This document shows, piece after piece, positions 1 through 4,875 of a stretch of 5,472 nucleotides of DNA; position 1 is the stretch's first letter, and every line of letters starts with the position of its first letter. The notes beneath the pieces were generated by a model, which worked only from the letters and a program-made list of their open reading frames with translations, was not told where the DNA came from and searched no databases. Made by a program: the position numbers and the translations under genes. Source of the DNA: an uncultured Oscillibacter sp. (GTDB lineage: Bacteria; Bacillota; Clostridia; Oscillospirales; Oscillospiraceae); assembly GCA_937884915.1 (NCBI GenBank), contig CALAAN010000135.1, forward strand, positions 1 to 5,472, in the 5' to 3' direction.

Positions 1-1223
1 CTCTTTTTGCCGAAGAGGTAGACCATGTTGATCTTGCCAAAGAGATTCCAGCTCAGGATCGTGGAGAACGCGAAGAAGAACAGGCAGATAGCGACGAACG
101 AACTGCCCGCCTTGTAGCCAAACACCGTGCCGAACGCGCACTGGGCAAGGTTTGTTTTATTAAAGGTGCTGCTCAGCGCCGCCGCGCCGCAGCCGGAGAG
201 CGGGCCGTTGCCCGCGTAAAGCGTGGAGATGATGACGAGGGCGTTGAGCGTCAGGATGATGAACATGTCGATAAACACGCCGATGATGGCCACGGTGCCC
301 TGCTCGTGCGGATTTTTGACATTGGCGAGGGCGTGGGCGTGGGGCGTGGAGCCCATACCGGCCTCGTTGGAGAAGAGACCCCGCTTGGCACCCTGGGAGA
401 TGGCGAGTTTGATGGCGTAGCCGAAGCCGCCGCCGACGATGGCCTGCGGCTCAAAGGCGTAGCGGAAGATCATGGCGAAGGTCTCGGGAATGTACTTGAT
501 GCGGACAACGAGCACGATGAGGCCGCCGAAGAGGAACACCGCCGCCATGAGCGGCACGACCTTTTCCGTCACGGACGCAAGGCGCTGTACGCCGCCGAGG
601 AAGATGAATGCGCAGATGACGATCAGCACAATGCCGACGACCCAGGACGGGATGCCGAACGCAGTCTCCATCGTCGCGCCGATGGAGTTGGACTGCACCA
701 TGCAGCCCATGAAGCCGAGCGCCAGCGTGATGGCGACGGCAAAAAAGCCCGCGAGGAACTTGCCGAATTTCCCCTTGAAGGCTGTCGTAATGTAGTAGAC
801 AGGGCCGCCCTTGACCGTGCCGTCGGGCTCGACAATGCGTGTCTCCTGCGCGAGCGTGGCTTCCGCGTAGATTGTGGCCATGCCGAAAAACGAGATGACC
901 CACATCCAGAACACCGCGCCCGGGCCACCGGTGAGGATCGCGCCCGCGACGCCGACGATGATGCCGGTGCCGACCTGGGCCGCGATGGCGGTGGCGAGTG
1001 CCTGAAACGAGCTCATTCCGCCGCCGCCCTTTTTGCCGTTGAGGGTGATGCTGCCGAACACGCGGTTCCAGCCCTCCTTAAAGCAGCGGATCTGAACGCA
1101 GCGCGTTTTGATCGTGTACCAGATGCCGACGCCGAGCAGCAGAATGACCAAAACGTAGTTGCTCAGGTATTCGTTGATCCTCTGGACGATGGGGAAAAGC
1201 GTGCTCTCGAATGATGCGGTCAT
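1..1223 (-). CDS. AGCS-family Na+:alanine/glycine symporter, C-terminus off the left edge
   Basis: Secondary transporter of the alanine-or-glycine:cation symporter family (AGCS), expected in the cytoplasmic membrane, importing alanine or glycine with Na+. The reading frame is open from an ATG at 1223-1221 to the window edge: 407 whole codons plus two bases, where the family is usually about 450-500 residues, so roughly the last 50-90 are missing. Family landmarks are the signature GGPGAVFWMWVISFFG (residues 99-114), RGLFSNEAGMGS followed by TPHAHA (281-298), LASVTEKVVPLMA, and FAFSTILSW near the edge. Many hydrophobic segments follow one another, starting around residue 23. The start is fixed by AAGGAGA at 1229-1235, a few bases upstream. 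The usual GTGN motif reads GTGI here (Ile88). The upstream leader carries a glycine riboswitch and terminator, which supports glycine and/or alanine as substrate. Family is certain; exact substrate is inferred. Confidence 0.96.
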   Translation of the reverse strand, partial: MTASFESTLFPIVQRINEYLSNYVLVILLLGVGIWYTIKTRCVQIRCFKEGWNRVFGSITLNGKKGGGGMSSFQALATAIAAQVGTGIIVGVAGAILTGGPGAVFWMWVISFFGMATIYAEATLAQETRIVEPDGTVKGGPVYYITTAFKGKFGKFLAGFFAVAITLALGFMGCMVQSNSIGATMETAFGIPSWVVGIVLIVICAFIFLGGVQRLASVTEKVVPLMAAVFLFGGLIVLVVRIKYIPETFAMIFRYAFEPQAIVGGGFGYAIKLAISQGAKRGLFSNEAGMGSTPHAHALANVKNPHEQGTVAIIGVFIDMFIILTLNALVIISTLYAGNGPLSGCGAAALSSTFNKTNLAQCAFGTVFGYKAGSSFVAICLFFFAFSTILSWNLFGKINMVYLFGKK

Positions 1224-1228
1224 GTTGC

Positions 1229-1235
1229 TCTCCTT
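1229..1235 (-). promoter_or_regulatory. Ribosome-binding site of the AGCS symporter
   Basis: AAGGAGA on the minus strand, with about 6 bases between AGGAG and the ATG at 1223. It lies downstream of the leader terminator, so translation depends on read-through of the attenuator rather than on masking of this site. Confidence 0.85.
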
Positions 1236-1260
1236 ATATTATAAACTCAAAAATACGGAA

Positions 1261-1298
1261 AATAAAAAGCTGCCGATCAAACAGAAGATCGACAGCTT
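1261..1298 (-). terminator. Intrinsic terminator (attenuator) in the symporter leader
   Basis: On the minus strand AAGCTGTCGATC (1298-1287) pairs with GATCGGCAGCTT (1278-1267): a 12-bp stem with one G-U pair and an 8-base loop, followed directly by TTTATTTT. It sits about 40 bases before the symporter start codon and downstream of a glycine aptamer, the position of a riboswitch-controlled attenuator. Part of its 3' arm (1270-1278) can pair instead with an upstream segment (1336-1344) over 9 bp, a candidate antiterminator. Confidence 0.9.
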
Positions 1299-1310
1299 AA
1301 AAAAACAATA

Positions 1311-1365
1311 GAGAAAAAAGAAGCGGGGACGGAAAGACCGGCAGTACGCCGATGATCTCCGTCCC
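1311..1365 (-). terminator. Riboswitch expression-platform hairpin, mutually exclusive with aptamer P1, possibly a first terminator
   Basis: GGGACGGA (1365-1358) is the exact complement of TCCGTCCC (1333-1326), extendable by a G-U and an A-U pair. Inside it ATCGGC (1353-1348) pairs with GCCGGT (1342-1337) around a 5-base loop. The left arm takes up the 3' strand of aptamer helix P1 (1361-1357), so this hairpin and the closed aptamer cannot coexist. Six bases after the stem comes a run of six U (1319-1314), so it may itself terminate weakly. The pairing is seen in the sequence; the switching role is inferred. Confidence 0.7.
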
Positions 1366-1445
1366 TTTGCCTGAGAGATTCAGCCTTAACATTTTTCGGT
1401 CAAGGCCTTGCCCCTTCGGCACCCAACTGAATGAGTTCTCCAGAG
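1357..1445 (-). promoter_or_regulatory. Glycine riboswitch, single aptamer
   Basis: Minus-strand RNA with the conserved core of the glycine aptamer (gcvT motif class): CTCTGGAGA at the 5' side, GCCGAAGGGGCAA (1420-1408), and CTCTCAGGCAAAGGGAC followed by GGAG at the 3' side (1377-1357). P1 is CTCTG (1445-1441) with CGGAG (1361-1357). An ATTCA/TGAAT helix (1432-1428 with 1382-1378) and a variable hairpin (1406-1399 with 1390-1383, 8 bp) fill the P2/P3 region. Only one full aptamer is present: neither flank holds a second core. The ACTCTGGAGA opening resembles the second aptamer of tandem switches, so any helper 'ghost' helix should lie on the 5' side. It controls the AGCS symporter, a known target class of glycine riboswitches. 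Confidence 0.93.
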
Positions 1446-1512
1446 TTTTCCATCGCTTTCAGTTTCAAAAAGATCCTGAAATCGTGTATCTTCGCTTGTT
1501 GCAGCAGGAGAA

Positions 1513-1541
1513 AGGGTAACATGCCGCTAAAATTCTGTCAA
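1513..1541 (-). promoter_or_regulatory. Promoter of the glycine-riboswitch/symporter transcript
   Basis: Perfect -35 TTGACA (1541-1536), 17-bp spacer, -10 TACCCT (1518-1513) preceded by TGT, which gives an extended -10 (TGn) that can compensate for the poor hexamer. Transcription would start near 1506, about 60 bases before aptamer helix P1. The leader from there to the ATG is about 280 bases. Confidence 0.75.
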
Positions 1542-1546
1542 GAAAA

Positions 1547-1558
1547 TCGCCTCGGCGA
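1547..1558 (-). terminator. Possible weak terminator after the LysR gene
   Basis: TCGCC/GGCGA inverted repeat with a 2-base centre, so effectively a 4-bp stem and tetraloop, followed on the minus strand by TTTTCTTG. It lies 55 bases after the LysR stop and directly before the -35 of the symporter promoter. The stem is short, so LysR transcripts may read through into the riboswitch leader. Confidence 0.3.
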
Positions 1559-1569
1559 AAATGACAAAA

Positions 1570-1590
1570 AATGTGCAGATTCAATGTGCA
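1570..1590. repeat. Short direct repeat upstream of the symporter promoter
   Basis: Two identical copies of AATGTGCA (1570-1577 and 1583-1590) separated by 5 bases, a 13-bp period. They lie roughly 65-85 bp upstream of the predicted start of the symporter transcript and just after the LysR stop codon. This could be a regulator site or chance; no regulator can be named from it. Confidence 0.4.
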
Positions 1591-1613
1591 AAACGACGGA
1601 AACATTGCAGAAT

Positions 1614-2519
1614 TTAATTGGAAACGGATTTGTTCTGTAATTTTTCAAGCACATCGCGGGCAAAACGTTCGGTTGCGGCGCTGGGCGAAACGTTGCGCAG
1701 CATGCACAGGTCGACGGTGCGCGGCGGGATGGAAAAGGCGGTGAACAGCTCGCGGATCTCGCCCGCGGCAAGCTCGCTTTGGACGAATTCGCGCGTGACG
1801 CCCGCAACGCCGAAGCCGATCTTTGCCAGGTCGACAAGAAGGCTGCGCGCACCGAGCTCGATCTCGGGCGTGAGCCTGACGCCGCTCTGGAGGAAGTATT
1901 TTTCAAGGTAAGTGCGAGAAGAGGCCTTCTTCTCAAGCAGAATAAGCGGGAACGCGGCGATCTCTTCGGTTGTGTAGGCGCGGGTGAAGTCGCAGGGGTA
2001 GTCCGGCGCGGCAGCGAAGCAGGAGTGCGTTTCAAAGCAGGGGACGTGCTCTAAATCGTCCGCGTCGCCGGGGGCGCTGGCAAAGGCGATGTCGACTCTT
2101 CCTGCGCGGAGAAGGCCCAGCACCTTATAGCTGCGGCCGCTGATGATGCGGATGTGGATATTGGGATACGAGCGGTGGAAGGCGTCAAGATGCGGCAGGA
2201 GAAACTGGCTCGTCACGGTGTCGCTCGCGCCGATGACGAGCGTGCCGGCCTGAAGCGTGCGCGACTGCTGCAATTTGTCCTCGCCGGTCTCTAAAAGGCC
2301 CATGGCGCTGCGCACATATTCAAATAAGAGGCGGCCGTCCTCGGTGAGCGTGACGCCGCGCGGCGAGCGCAGGAAAAGGCGCGTGCCGAGCTGCTGCTCG
2401 AGCTGCTTGACGCTCTGGCTGACGGCGGACTGCGAAAGGTAGAGATTCTCCGCCGCCAGAGAAATATTCCCAGCCTCGGCAACCTCGCGGAAGACGCGGT
2501 AAAGCTCCAGCTTGACCAT
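1614..2519 (-). CDS. LysR-family transcriptional regulator
   Basis: Cytoplasmic DNA-binding regulator of 301 residues, normal for LysR proteins. The N-terminal winged helix-turn-helix covers about residues 3-62; NISLAAENLYLSQSAVSQSV (18-37) holds the HTH and is followed by LEQQLGTRLFLRSPRGVTLT, a textbook match. A linker helix runs to about 88, and the type-2 periplasmic-binding-protein-like effector domain starts at about 92 (LVIGASDTVTSQFLLPHL) and fills the rest. I chose the ATG at 2519 because LysR proteins begin 3-5 residues before the first helix and AGGAG lies 10 bases upstream; an in-frame ATG at 2633 would add a 38-residue extension unlike the family. The gene diverges from the CofE-like gene, with a T-N11-A site between them, so it most likely controls that gene and perhaps itself. 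The effector cannot be read from the sequence. Confidence 0.95.
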   Translation of the reverse strand: MVKLELYRVFREVAEAGNISLAAENLYLSQSAVSQSVKQLEQQLGTRLFLRSPRGVTLTEDGRLLFEYVRSAMGLLETGEDKLQQSRTLQAGTLVIGASDTVTSQFLLPHLDAFHRSYPNIHIRIISGRSYKVLGLLRAGRVDIAFASAPGDADDLEHVPCFETHSCFAAAPDYPCDFTRAYTTEEIAAFPLILLEKKASSRTYLEKYFLQSGVRLTPEIELGARSLLVDLAKIGFGVAGVTREFVQSELAAGEIRELFTAFSIPPRTVDLCMLRNVSPSAATERFARDVLEKLQNKSVSN

Positions 2520-2545
2520 TTGGCAAACACTCCTGATCCTAAACC

Positions 2546-2560
2546 ATAAGAACGGTTTAT
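2546..2560. promoter_or_regulatory. LysR-type operator (T-N11-A box) within a larger inverted repeat
   Basis: ATAA-N7-TTAT (2546-2549 and 2557-2560) gives T2547-N11-A2559, the LysR consensus. It overlaps a perfect 6-bp inverted repeat TAAACC (2540-2545) N8 GGTTTA (2554-2559). Its centre, 2553, is about 65 bp upstream of the predicted start of transcription of the CofE-like gene, the classical LysR recognition-site position. The motif and spacing are seen; binding is inferred. Confidence 0.7.
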
Positions 2561-2582
2561 ATTTATTATCAAAAAACGATGC

Positions 2583-2611
2583 TTTACTTATCCCTATGCC
2601 GTGATTATAAT
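2583..2611 (+). promoter_or_regulatory. Promoter of the CofE-like gene
   Basis: -35 TTTACT (2583-2588, 4 of 6 consensus bases), 17-bp spacer, perfect -10 TATAAT (2606-2611). Transcription should start near 2618, giving a 5' UTR of about 58 bases. The weak -35 fits a promoter helped by an activator, and a LysR-type box lies at about -65. Confidence 0.75.
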
Positions 2612-2633
2612 ACGGAACTGTATGACTTTGCAA
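2604..2633 (-). promoter_or_regulatory. Candidate LysR promoter overlapping the CofE-like promoter
   Basis: The sequence ATTATAAT (2604-2611) is its own reverse complement, so the minus strand also reads TATAAT (2609-2604). With an 18-bp spacer the minus-strand -35 is TTGCAA (2633-2628, 4 of 6). Start of transcription would be near 2597, leaving a LysR leader of about 78 bases that contains the T-N11-A box. This is the best minus-strand promoter I found in the gap, but less certain than its partner. Confidence 0.45.
2610..2623. repeat. Small inverted repeat over the predicted start of transcription
   Basis: ATAC (2610-2613) N6 GTAT (2620-2623). It covers about -8 to +6 of the CofE-like transcript and could be a second regulatory contact; it is short enough to be chance. 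Confidence 0.3.
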
Positions 2634-2663
2634 GAGCGCCTTGTGCGCTGACCATAAAATAAA

Positions 2664-2670
2664 AAGGAGA
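2664..2670 (+). promoter_or_regulatory. Ribosome-binding site of the CofE-like gene
   Basis: AAGGAGA, with 6 bases from AGGAG to the ATG at 2676. It fixes the start. A 5-bp hairpin (AGCGC 2635-2639 with GCGCT 2645-2649) lies upstream and does not cover it. Confidence 0.85.
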
Positions 2671-2675
2671 TCAAG

Positions 2676-3869
2676 ATGAGAACGATCGGAACTGTCGTGC
2701 GCGGCGTGCGCGCGCCCATCATCCGCGAGGGAGACAACATTGCTGAGGTCGCTGCCGCTTCCGTGATGGAAGCGTGGAAGGAAGCGGGCATCGAGCCGCG
2801 CGACCGCGACGTCGTCGCCGTGACGGAGTCCGTCGTGGCGCGTGCGCAGGGCAACTATGCAACGCTCGACCAGATCGCCAAGGACGTGCGCGAAAAGACC
2901 GGCGGCGGCACCGTGGGCGTCGCGTTCCCGATTTTGAGCCGCAACCGCTTTTCGCTGCTGCTGCGCGGCATGGCGATGGGCTGCAAGAAGATCGTGCTGC
3001 TGCTCTCCTACCCCTCTGACGAGGTGGGCAACGGCCTTGTCGACTGGGACAAGCTCGATGCGGCGGGCGTCGACCCGTACAGCGACGTTTTAACGCTCGC
3101 GCAGTTCCGCGAGAAGTTCGGCGCGGCGGTGCACCCGTTCACGGGCGTCGACTACATCGACTTCTACTCCGGTATCATCAAGAATGCGGGCGCTGAGGTC
3201 GAGGTGCTCTTCGGCAACCGCGTGCAGACGCTGTGCGGCTGCACCGACGCCGTCATCACCTGCGACATCCACACCCGCGCGCGCAGCAAGCGCCTGCTCA
3301 AGGCTGCGGGCGCGAAAGTGGTGCTCGGCCTCGACGATCTGCTCAACAGAAGCGTCAACGGCAGCGGCTACAACGCCGAATACGGCCTGCTCGGCTCCAA
3401 CAAGGCGACCGAGGAGACCGTCAAGCTCTTCCCGCGCGACTGCATGGCCGTCGCCGAGGAGCTGGGCGAACGCCTCAGCAAGGCCAGCGGCAAGCACATC
3501 GAGGCCATGGTCTACGGCGACGGCGCGTTCAAGGACCCCGTCGGCAAGATCTGGGAGCTGGCTGACCCCGTCGTCTCCCCGGGCTACACCAAGGGCCTTG
3601 TCGGCACGCCGAACGAGCTGAAGCTCAAGTACCTTGCCGACAACGACTTCGGTGATCTCGAGGGCGAGGCGCTCAAGGCGGCCATCGAAGAGCGCATCCG
3701 CGAGAAGACGGACGAGAGCCTGGTTGGCAACATGGTATCCGAGGGTACGACGCCCCGCCGCCTGACCGATCTGATCGGATCGCTCTGCGACCTGACGAGC
3801 GGCAGCGGCGACAAGGGCACGCCCATCGTCTACATCCAGGGCTACTTCGACAACTATTCCAACGACTAA
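2676..3869 (+). CDS. CofE-like protein (coenzyme F420-0:L-glutamate ligase family, bacterial long form)
   Basis: Protein of 397 residues resembling the F420-0:gamma-glutamyl ligase family (CofE/F420_ligase, PF01996). In methanogens CofE adds glutamates to F420-0 using GTP and a divalent metal. Family-like stretches are GTVVRGVRAPIIREGD (5-20), the glycine/aspartate turn and strand DRDVVAVTESVVARAQGNYA (43-62), FPILSRNRFSLLLRG (84-98), and GTPNELKLKYL (310-320) near the C-terminus. It is much longer than archaeal CofE (about 250 residues); the middle holds a Cys-rich run, LCGCTDAVITCDIH, with Cys187, Cys189, Cys196 and His199, and a Gly/Asn-rich stretch (NGSGYNAEYGLLGSN). No signal peptide or membrane segment is seen. 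It is a single-gene transcript facing a LysR regulator and ending at a strong terminator. I recall similar proteins in Clostridia, many of which are not thought to make F420, so ligase activity on another substrate is quite possible. Family is likely, function uncertain. Confidence 0.85.
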   Translation: MRTIGTVVRGVRAPIIREGDNIAEVAAASVMEAWKEAGIEPRDRDVVAVTESVVARAQGNYATLDQIAKDVREKTGGGTVGVAFPILSRNRFSLLLRGMAMGCKKIVLLLSYPSDEVGNGLVDWDKLDAAGVDPYSDVLTLAQFREKFGAAVHPFTGVDYIDFYSGIIKNAGAEVEVLFGNRVQTLCGCTDAVITCDIHTRARSKRLLKAAGAKVVLGLDDLLNRSVNGSGYNAEYGLLGSNKATEETVKLFPRDCMAVAEELGERLSKASGKHIEAMVYGDGAFKDPVGKIWELADPVVSPGYTKGLVGTPNELKLKYLADNDFGDLEGEALKAAIEERIREKTDESLVGNMVSEGTTPRRLTDLIGSLCDLTSGSGDKGTPIVYIQGYFDNYSND

Positions 3870-3887
3870 GCCTAAAACAGAAGATAG

Positions 3888-3919
3888 AAAAATCGCACCT
3901 CGAATGAGGTGCGATTTTT
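3888..3919. terminator. Bidirectional intrinsic terminator between convergent genes
   Basis: AAAAATCGCACCTC (3888-3901) and GAGGTGCGATTTTT (3906-3919) form a perfect 14-bp inverted repeat with GAAT as loop. The outer A/T pairs give a U-run on either strand. It ends the CofE-like gene (stop at 3869) on the plus strand and the Mrp-type gene (stop at 3935) on the minus strand. Confidence 0.93.
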
Positions 3920-3934
3920 TGCGCTTGCTTTTCG

Positions 3935-4771
3935 TTATTCGGCGCGCTTCTGCGTTTTTTCGAGCGCATCGGCGGCGGCATTCAGCCATGCGCCCTCGAA
4001 TTCTTCAATCTTGCCCGCGTCCACAAGGGCGGCGAGCTTCGGGTCGATGGGCATCTGGGCAAGCAGGGGAAGATTGTGCCGCTTCGCAGCCTCTTCGCTC
4101 TTGCCCTCGCCGAAGAGGTAGATCTTCCTGCCGCAGTCGGGGCAGGCGACATAGCTCATGTTCTCCACGACGCCGACGATGGGCACGTCCATCTTTTCAG
4201 CCATCTTCACGGCCTTTTCCACGACCATGGAAACAAGCTCCTGCGGGGAGGTGACGACGATGATGCCATCGAGCGCAATGGACTGGAAGACGCTCAGCGG
4301 CACGTCGCCCGTGCCGGGGGGCATGTCGACGAACAGGTAGTCCACATCCCAGACAACGTCCGTCCAGAACTGCTGGACGACGCCGCCGATGACGGGGCCG
4401 CGCCAGATGACGGGATCGGTCTCGTCCTCCAAAAGCAGGTTGATGGACATGACCTCGATACCGCTGCGGCTGACACAGGGGTAGAGTGCGGTCTGCGTGC
4501 CGACGGCCTTGTCGTGCACGCCGAAGGCCTGCGGAATGGAGGGACCGGTGATATCGGCGTCCATGACGCCGACCTTGTAACCGCGGCGGTGCAGCGTGAC
4601 GGCAAGCTGGCTTGTGACCATGGACTTGCCGACGCCGCCCTTGCCGGACACAACGCCGAACACCTTGCCGATGCGGCTCTCGGGGTGCGGCGCTTTGCGC
4701 AGGGACTGCGGCGCTGCACGCTCGGCGCAGCTCTCGCCGCAGGTAGAGCAATTATGGGTGCATTCGCTCAT
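3935..4771 (-). CDS. mrp: Mrp/ApbC/NBP35-family iron-sulfur cluster carrier P-loop ATPase
   Basis: Cytoplasmic ATPase of 278 residues that, by family, binds a [4Fe-4S] cluster and passes it to apoproteins, usually as a dimer. The deviant Walker A GKGGVGKS is at 43-50, DADITGPSIP at 71-80, the switch/Walker B motif DMPPGTGD at 149-156, and ENMSY at 203-207 leads to the CPDC motif with Cys210 and Cys213, the CxxC that holds the bridging cluster. The N-terminus has four further cysteines, Cys4, Cys8, Cys11 and Cys15 (C-x3-C-x2-C-x3-C), recalling the extra N-terminal cluster of NBP35 but with different spacing; the DUF59 domain of many bacterial Mrp proteins is absent. The ATG at 4771 follows AAAGGAG with a rather long gap of 11 bases. 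It has its own promoter just upstream and converges on the CofE-like gene. Which apoproteins it serves cannot be told. Confidence 0.95.
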   Translation of the reverse strand: MSECTHNCSTCGESCAERAAPQSLRKAPHPESRIGKVFGVVSGKGGVGKSMVTSQLAVTLHRRGYKVGVMDADITGPSIPQAFGVHDKAVGTQTALYPCVSRSGIEVMSINLLLEDETDPVIWRGPVIGGVVQQFWTDVVWDVDYLFVDMPPGTGDVPLSVFQSIALDGIIVVTSPQELVSMVVEKAVKMAEKMDVPIVGVVENMSYVACPDCGRKIYLFGEGKSEEAAKRHNLPLLAQMPIDPKLAALVDAGKIEEFEGAWLNAAADALEKTQKRAE

Positions 4772-4801
4772 AGATCAGGATTCTCCTTTGCTGCGTGGTA
4801 T

Positions 4802-4821
4802 GCCGTCAGCTGGATGACGGC
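4802..4821 (-). other. Stem-loop at the predicted 5' end of the mrp mRNA
   Basis: GCCGTCA (4802-4808) and TGACGGC (4815-4821) form a perfect 7-bp stem with a 6-base loop. The predicted start of transcription is near 4821, so the transcript would begin with this hairpin. There is no U-run after it, so it is not a terminator; a 5'-stabilising structure or an operator is more likely. Confidence 0.55.
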
Positions 4822-4827
4822 GCGCTT

Positions 4828-4856
4828 AGTTTATACCGTTTGCGAGCGGAAGTCAA
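4828..4856 (-). promoter_or_regulatory. Promoter of the mrp-type gene
   Basis: -35 TTGACT (4856-4851, 5 of 6), 17-bp spacer, -10 TAAACT (4833-4828, 4 of 6). Start of transcription would be near 4821, about 50 bases before the ATG at 4771. Read-through from the upstream PF06541 gene is also possible because no clear terminator separates them. Confidence 0.65.
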
Positions 4857-4872
4857 CCGCACGCGGTCTGAC
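4852..4872. repeat. Imperfect inverted repeat overlapping the mrp -35 region
   Basis: GTCAACCG (4852-4859) pairs with CGGTCTGAC (4864-4872) with one bulged base and a 4-base loop. It lies 3 bases after the PF06541 stop and covers the mrp -35 hexamer. With no U-run it is a poor terminator; it may be an operator or a weak transcript end. Confidence 0.35.
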
Positions 4873-4875
4873 AAA

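Noticed and set aside
451..903. 150-codon open frame on the minus strand inside the symporter
   Set aside because: Same strand but a different frame; the frame beginning at 1223 matches the AGCS family throughout.
306..1214. 302-codon open frame on the plus strand
   Set aside because: It is antisense to the symporter; the product is a low-complexity Asp/Ala/Arg/His mixture with no family resemblance, as expected opposite GC-rich coding DNA.
1224..1356. Second glycine aptamer of a tandem riboswitch
   Set aside because: No second GCCGAAGG core or CTCTCAGG segment is present; the stretch is occupied by the two hairpins of the expression platform.
1431..1640. 69-codon open frame on the plus strand over the riboswitch leader
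   Set aside because: It covers the aptamer 5' side, the symporter promoter and the LysR 3' end on the opposite strand, with no ribosome-binding site.
2520..2633. Upstream in-frame ATG for LysR (adds 38 residues)
   Set aside because: The extension would cover the operator and overlap the divergent promoters, has no family resemblance, and LysR proteins start just before the first helix; the ATG at 2519 has AGGAG upstream.
3090..3989. 299-codon open frame on the minus strand
   Set aside because: Antisense to the CofE-like gene and crossing the bidirectional terminator; Val/Ala/Asp-rich shadow sequence.
4852..4872. Terminator after the PF06541 gene
   Set aside because: The inverted repeat is imperfect and has no U-run; it is listed only as a repeat.
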